Notes under the pieces: generated by a model
Told to the model about the DNA's origin: nothing
Databases searched by the model: none
The model's input: only the letters and a program-made list of their open reading frames with translations
Source of the DNA: Heliocidaris erythrogramma
Taxonomy: Eukaryota; Echinodermata; Echinoidea; Camarodonta; Echinometridae
Assembly: GCA_025617745.1 (NCBI GenBank)
Contig: CM046870.1
Coordinates: forward strand, 6,139,618-6,203,617
DNA length: 64,000 bases
Direction of reading: 5' to 3'
Part shown: in pieces, positions 59,765-64,000 of the stretch
Layout of the letters: each line of letters begins with the position of its first letter
Position numbering within the stretch: position 1 is the first letter of the stretch
Made by a program: the position numbers and the translations under genes

Positions 59765-60109
59765 CTGAAAAGAGAAATGAGAGAGAGAGAGAGAGAGAGA
59801 ATGAATTGTTGGAGCCATTTAGTAACAGTGCAATCTGAATGAAAAACTTTTGTCGCATTGGCTAAATTGCCCATAATGATAGCTATTATAGAATATTACA
59901 AAAGGCAGATTGGAAAGTATTTTTTAAATATGAAAATTCGAAAACCTAAAGTACACAAGAACACTTCAGATTCTCAACAGCGGGTGCGATTCAAAGTGCT
60001 AGTACACAAGAGACACGCCAACTATTATGTATGCAGCTTTGAGCATACATATTATTGGTCAGCTTACTGTGAAGTGTCAGTTCAGCTGTACTGCTGTTTT
60101 TGAACTCAA

Positions 60110-60247
60110 GTTTCAAACCTTTAGCACCTGGGGGGAAGTGGTAAATGAAAAATAATGGCTTGCTAAAGGACATAAGTGCCATGTTGTGGCTTGAACCCCC
60201 GACCTTCGCATGTCAAGTAAAGTGTTTAAACCACTCAACTAAGACAC
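60110..60247 (-). mobile_element. tRNA-derived SINE fragment, minus strand
   Basis: Minus strand: GTTGAGTGGTTTAAACAC (A-box region), GGGGGTTCAAGCC (B box), then GGCACTTATGTCCTTTAGCAAG and a CCCCCAGGTGCTAAA body like the SINE at 14045-14405. Confidence 0.7.
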
Positions 60248-60344
60248 CTTTTCCATCGATACCACAACTAAATTGTGGAGCCCGACTGGCAGTAACGAGG
60301 TTAATTAATGACAGAAGATCTCTGACAACTTATCCTGGTCATAA

Positions 60345-60790
60345 CCATCAGTGTTATAGCTACGGTGGTCGGCGGTGGACGGGCCCGACCAGCACGGGGG
60401 ATTTCCGTCCACCACTCCGGGTGAAAAACACTGCTTCCGACCGGCACTAATTTCACATAAGAACAGCATTAAACGTAACTGTTTGTGAAGAAACGTGGTA
60501 CTTACATTCATATTTCCATCTTTATTCTTGTTTTATTTGCAATCGTACAAGAATCATGCTTTCTATTTGACAATAAATGATTATTTCTTAAAGATTTGCC
60601 GAGTTTCGTTGTCTTTTGTTACGCACTATACTGTACTACTGTTCGTAATTTGCACATACAAATAGATATCATGTTTTACGTAGCGTATACCGGAAGCTGC
60701 TCCGTTCGCTAGAATGACTTGTTGCTTGTCAGTCAGTGAAATTTGAACCACCACTAAAAAGTTCCTAGCTATAACACTGATAACCAGTAT
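60345..60790. repeat. Inverted pair around a TATAGCTA word
   Basis: CATCAGTGTTATAGCTACGG at 60348 is matched in complement by CTAGCTATAACACTGATAACC at 60767. A GC-rich block (60360-60440) lies just inside. Could be a decayed foldback; no coding support for the open frames here. Confidence 0.4.
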
Positions 60791-61221
60791 TAAAGCTAAG
60801 TTCACACTACTTGTGATTTCAAAACTTAAAGTCAGCGAAACTTTAAGTGAACGAAACAGTGACTCACTAACAATGACAAGGGTTCACACAGGCCTGAAAC
60901 AGGGATGCTCGTTGTTCTGAGATTACAAGTCGAGCAATCGTTGTTTCTCGTGAAGAGAGAGATCATCATTAACCACATTAACAAACGGAAAGTTTATTCT
61001 GTCCACATGGCCCATAACTACATCGGAGGACCCCCTCCCCGCTGCTCGTTGTTTTGGCGTTAACTACAAGCTTGCTTGTTGTTCTAAAACTACAAGTGAA
61101 CTTAAAGTTTTGAAACCAAGAGTCCGTTCATACGGTCTGAAACTACAAGATAACTTAAAGTTTTGAAACCAAAAGTGAAACTTAAACTTTAGCTCCCTTC
61201 GTGTAAACCTGACTTTAATAA
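60791..61221. mobile_element. Foldback with TTAAAG-TTCACAC ends
   Basis: Left TTAAAGCTAAGTTCACACTAC, right complement of GTGTAAACCTGACTTTAA. The interior is full of CAAAACTTTAAAG / CTTAAAGTTTTGAAACC words and repeated CTCGTTGTTC. Confidence 0.65.
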
Positions 61222-62094
61222 GGAGACTTGGTCAACTCTTTACTGTGTTTGCCCGAAGCATCTCACTCATTAAGCTAGAAACCCTGTAGGATTGATTTCA
61301 TGTTGAAGTTCTAGTAAGGACATCAGCTGCTACCTAACCTCTTTAAGAACCACTACTGGACATCAAATGATATCAGGTATGGCATTTCAATTTCGTCTTC
61401 AGATGAAGGGTATTCGTTCACACTCAGCCAGGGGCTACTATCCTATTACTACAACAATCAATATCATCCAGCAAATTTTCTGGAAGTAAAAGAAGGTGTC
61501 AAGTCTATATACTGGTGAATCATATTACAACATTGACCTAAAAGTGAAGTTAACATCCCACAACTTTGTTGGGAAATACTGATCTGGCTTTTTGAACCAG
61601 GCAAGGTTCAAATGTTCAAACAGGGAAGAGGGAGGGGCTGTAACAGCTGAACCCCCTCCCCCCAAAAAAGATGAGTAATTTGCTTTATTTTGGTATGTAA
61701 ACATGTTCTGTCAACAATATAGCACAGAATGTTATTAACTCAACATCGTCACTGGTAAATGACGATAAAATACAAACTGGTGAAAGTTACTAAAAGCAGA
61801 AATGGATGTAATAAAGGAGGTATGAGCGGCCAGTGGCCAAATTATTTGAAGACCCCCCCCAAAAAAAAAAAAAAAAAAAAAAATCTGATGAAAATGCGCC
61901 TGCTTTGAATTCCTGGTCATAATTCTAATAAAATACATGTAGTTTGTTCATTTTTGTTTTGTTTCTTGTCTGTTTGATGGTTTATCTAACCTGATTACTA
62001 ATAAAGTAAGACTACTAGTACTGTTGGCATAAGTAAGCACCAGGGGGACCTAAGGCTTTATGTCCTATCTGGGGATTAATACCTTAATACCAAA

Positions 62095-62165
62095 GGGCAC
62101 TGGTGCATCCAGTTGGACCTCCCAGTTACAAGACCACTGCTGTACTGCTGAGCCATGAAAACTTA
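62095..62165 (-). mobile_element. Possible decayed tRNA-derived SINE head
   Basis: Minus strand reads TGGCTCAGCAGTACAGCAG (A-box like) then GGTCTTGTAACTGGGAGGTCC; the B box is poor. Weak call. Confidence 0.3.
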
Positions 62166-62455
62166 AAACCAGAATGTGGCACGTGTGTCTTTACATGTAG
62201 CCCGGAAATTACAATGTATTCCATGTGTCTTTGTGAAATAGATTGCAACCGACTAATGGAGACAGTGATGAACTTTAATGGGTTTACCGATGATTTAGAG
62301 AAATTAATCTCTTGTAACATCCCATTTAATGCTGTGCTATATCTTTAGGGACTAGTTTAAATGAAGGATACGGTCATTCCGTCGCAAGCAGTTGATGGTA
62401 TGAATGCATTATGAGGATGTGTAGAGAGATCTTCTCGCCATAGTGACAGGTAAGT

Positions 62456-62456
<1 letters not shown>

Positions 62457-62489
<33 letters not shown>

Positions 62490-62866
62490 ACTTGTATCTT
62501 ATCTCTCTTCTCTCTTCCTTGATCTCCGCTTGTCTCCAATCTCTGGCTCTCTTTCTCTCAATCTCTATCTTGCTCCCTCTCTTGACCCCCCTGTCTCTTT
62601 CTCTCTCTCTCTCATTCTCACTCCCCCCTCTCTCTCTCTTCCTTCCATCTCTCTTTCTGTCTCTCTCACACATTTTCTCTCTCTCACACAAACTCGTCAC
62701 TTGCTATAATTTCCATCTCTCTATAGTTCGCTGAAGTTATTTTCTCCCACTCTCATCTCTCTCTCTCTCTCCATCTCTTTTCTGTCTACACAGTAACATT
62801 TTCTGTGTCTGTCTATCTGTCTGTCTCCATCTCTCTCTCTCTCTATCTCTCTCTCACCCTTTTCTC
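62457..62866. repeat. CT-rich microsatellite
   Basis: CTCTCTCTC runs at 62457-62690 and again at 62755-62866, broken by CCATCTC and TGTCTGTCTATC words. Confidence 0.92.
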
Positions 62867-62952
62867 TGCTATGCAAATGCAATGACAAAACGCCATAATC
62901 TAGTATGCTTCACGGTTGGTCAACACATGAATCAATTTGCAGGGCTCTCGCC

Positions 62953-63022
62953 AAACTCTAAAGGAGTCTGCAACATGTACACTGTTGTCATGACAACAGT
63001 ATTATTTGGTGACTCCTAAAGG
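62953..63022. promoter_or_regulatory. Perfect RFX-type X-box palindrome in a larger dyad
   Basis: ACTGTTGTCATGACAACAGT at 62981-63000 is a perfect 20-bp palindrome. Its core GTTGTCATGACAAC (62984-62997) fits the X-box consensus RYYNYYNNRRNRAC exactly. Outer words CTAAAGGAGTC (62958) and GACTCCTAAAGG (63010) extend the dyad. It lies about 3.2 kb upstream of the RING exon on that gene's strand. Confidence 0.5.
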
Positions 63023-63838
63023 ATATTTGATGATCATCTCATGAATAAACCATGTCATATTGACTTGGAACATTGTACATTTCAGTTCAGGTACAACAAA
63101 ACAAAATGAAGTGACAGAGGATGAATTTTTGCACATAAATGTAAAGGAAATGAGCAAAAATCTTTTATTAATCTAAACTAGTGGAGTTGTCGGCATCAAT
63201 TTTCCATGTCGACATGTCAATATGAAATATTTTGGATGGCATCACTACGTGGATAAAAGTTAACATTTCCTGGAAGGAGCGATCGCATCATTTAATGTGT
63301 CAACAAAAAAGTCACAATGATTCATTTAACTTTGCTTGACTTTAAAAAGTTTGAAGCACATGATAAAGACACCTTTCATAGCTGCGCACCCTCTGTGAAA
63401 TATTAGTTTCCCAAATTAATCTGCAGAATACAGATGAACAATCAATTCTTTGATAGATCTGCATTTATAGTTCAAGAATCCATCATGAGAGGATGAGCGG
63501 TAAAGTTGATGGTCGTCAGCTAAAGAAGTGACGCATCAATTATTTTGCAAGTCATTCTTTTCCTGGTGGCATTACTGTCGATAAATGGCCTGTCGACAAA
63601 GGAACTAATAGCTTTTCATTTTCTTCATAAAACATTGCGTAGGCAGCATGGCAACCCTTTTTCAACTTGAGTTAGTCCTAATATCCTTCAGTGGAAATGT
63701 ACAAGCAGTTAATGAAAAGAATGTTAAAGCATGTATTTTTTTTTTTTTTGGAGGGGGGGTAAGCCCCAACATTTTTGTAATATTTCTTTGATTCACAATA
63801 GCCATAATTTTACAGTTCCCTTCATATTTGTACACTTA
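63023..63838. other. Non-coding stretch, no gene seen
   Basis: Unique-looking AT-rich sequence with no open frame of interest and no foldback, unlike most intergenic DNA here. It ends in a poly-T/poly-G run at 63737-63760. It could be regulatory, but nothing decisive is visible. Confidence 0.45.
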
Positions 63839-64000
63839 GGCCCGAATTCACAAAGGTGGTAATAGATTTGTACATGATGGTTTATGCAGATTTTGTGGTA
63901 TAAAGTGCGCTTGATTTCGCGCTTACACTTAGAAAGATCCAATAATGAACGCCCGTGATTAGCAAAGTGCGCAAATTTCACGCTAGTTGCCATGGTTTAG
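63839..64000. mobile_element. Foldback with GGCCCGAATTCACAAAG end, cut by window edge
   Basis: Begins GGCCCGAATTCACAAAGGTG; inside has GTGCGCTTGATTTCGCGCTT and GCGCAAATTTCACGC. The other end lies beyond the window. Confidence 0.5.

Overview
This is animal nuclear DNA. It is AT-rich, has spliced genes with GT-AG introns of about 0.1-2.2 kb, and is full of short interspersed and foldback repeats. The protein sequence is close to vertebrate TRRAP but not vertebrate. The repeat types (tRNA-derived SINEs, degraded L2/CR1-like LINE pieces, many foldback MITEs, poly-C/poly-G tracts, long CT/GAT microsatellites) suggest a marine invertebrate deuterostome, most likely an echinoderm such as a sea urchin. 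The species assignment is inference.

Region 1 (about 296-35,464, + strand) is the 3' part of one gene, TRRAP, the giant pseudokinase scaffold of the SAGA and NuA4/TIP60 histone acetyltransferase complexes. I read 45 coding exons whose phases agree at every junction. They give about 2,336 residues, roughly the C-terminal 60% of the protein: HEAT/TPR-type solenoid, FAT domain, a Ser/Thr-rich insertion, pseudokinase domain and FATC ending in a WHPWL-stop. The only break is a one-base deletion in exon 39. Several introns hold truncated copies of neighbouring exons with a splice site attached (exons 4, 8, 14, 33 and 40). The copies beside exon 40 form a perfect 88-bp-period array that carries the 5' splice site each time.

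Region 2 (about 35,465-54,440) has no convincing protein-coding exon. It holds dispersed repeats, foldback elements, a 0.7-kb CT tract, a diverged ~100-bp tandem array, a 1-kb Tc1/mariner-type non-autonomous element, an old LINE relic (about 48,930-50,440), two inverted copies of a ~200-bp microsatellite-flanked repeat, and a GC-richer patch near 51.1 kb with three CRE-like sites next to an X-box-like site.

Region 3 (about 54,440-64,000) contains the last coding exon of a minus-strand gene encoding a C-terminal C3HC4 RING finger (59,576-59,764), probably an E3 ubiquitin ligase. A long AT-rich tract downstream of it is probably its 3' UTR. Its upstream exons were not found and probably lie beyond the window. 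No CRISPR, operon or prokaryotic system is present. The most unusual structures are the exon-fragment copies in TRRAP and the seven-member 83-90 bp hairpin family scattered through introns and intergenic DNA.
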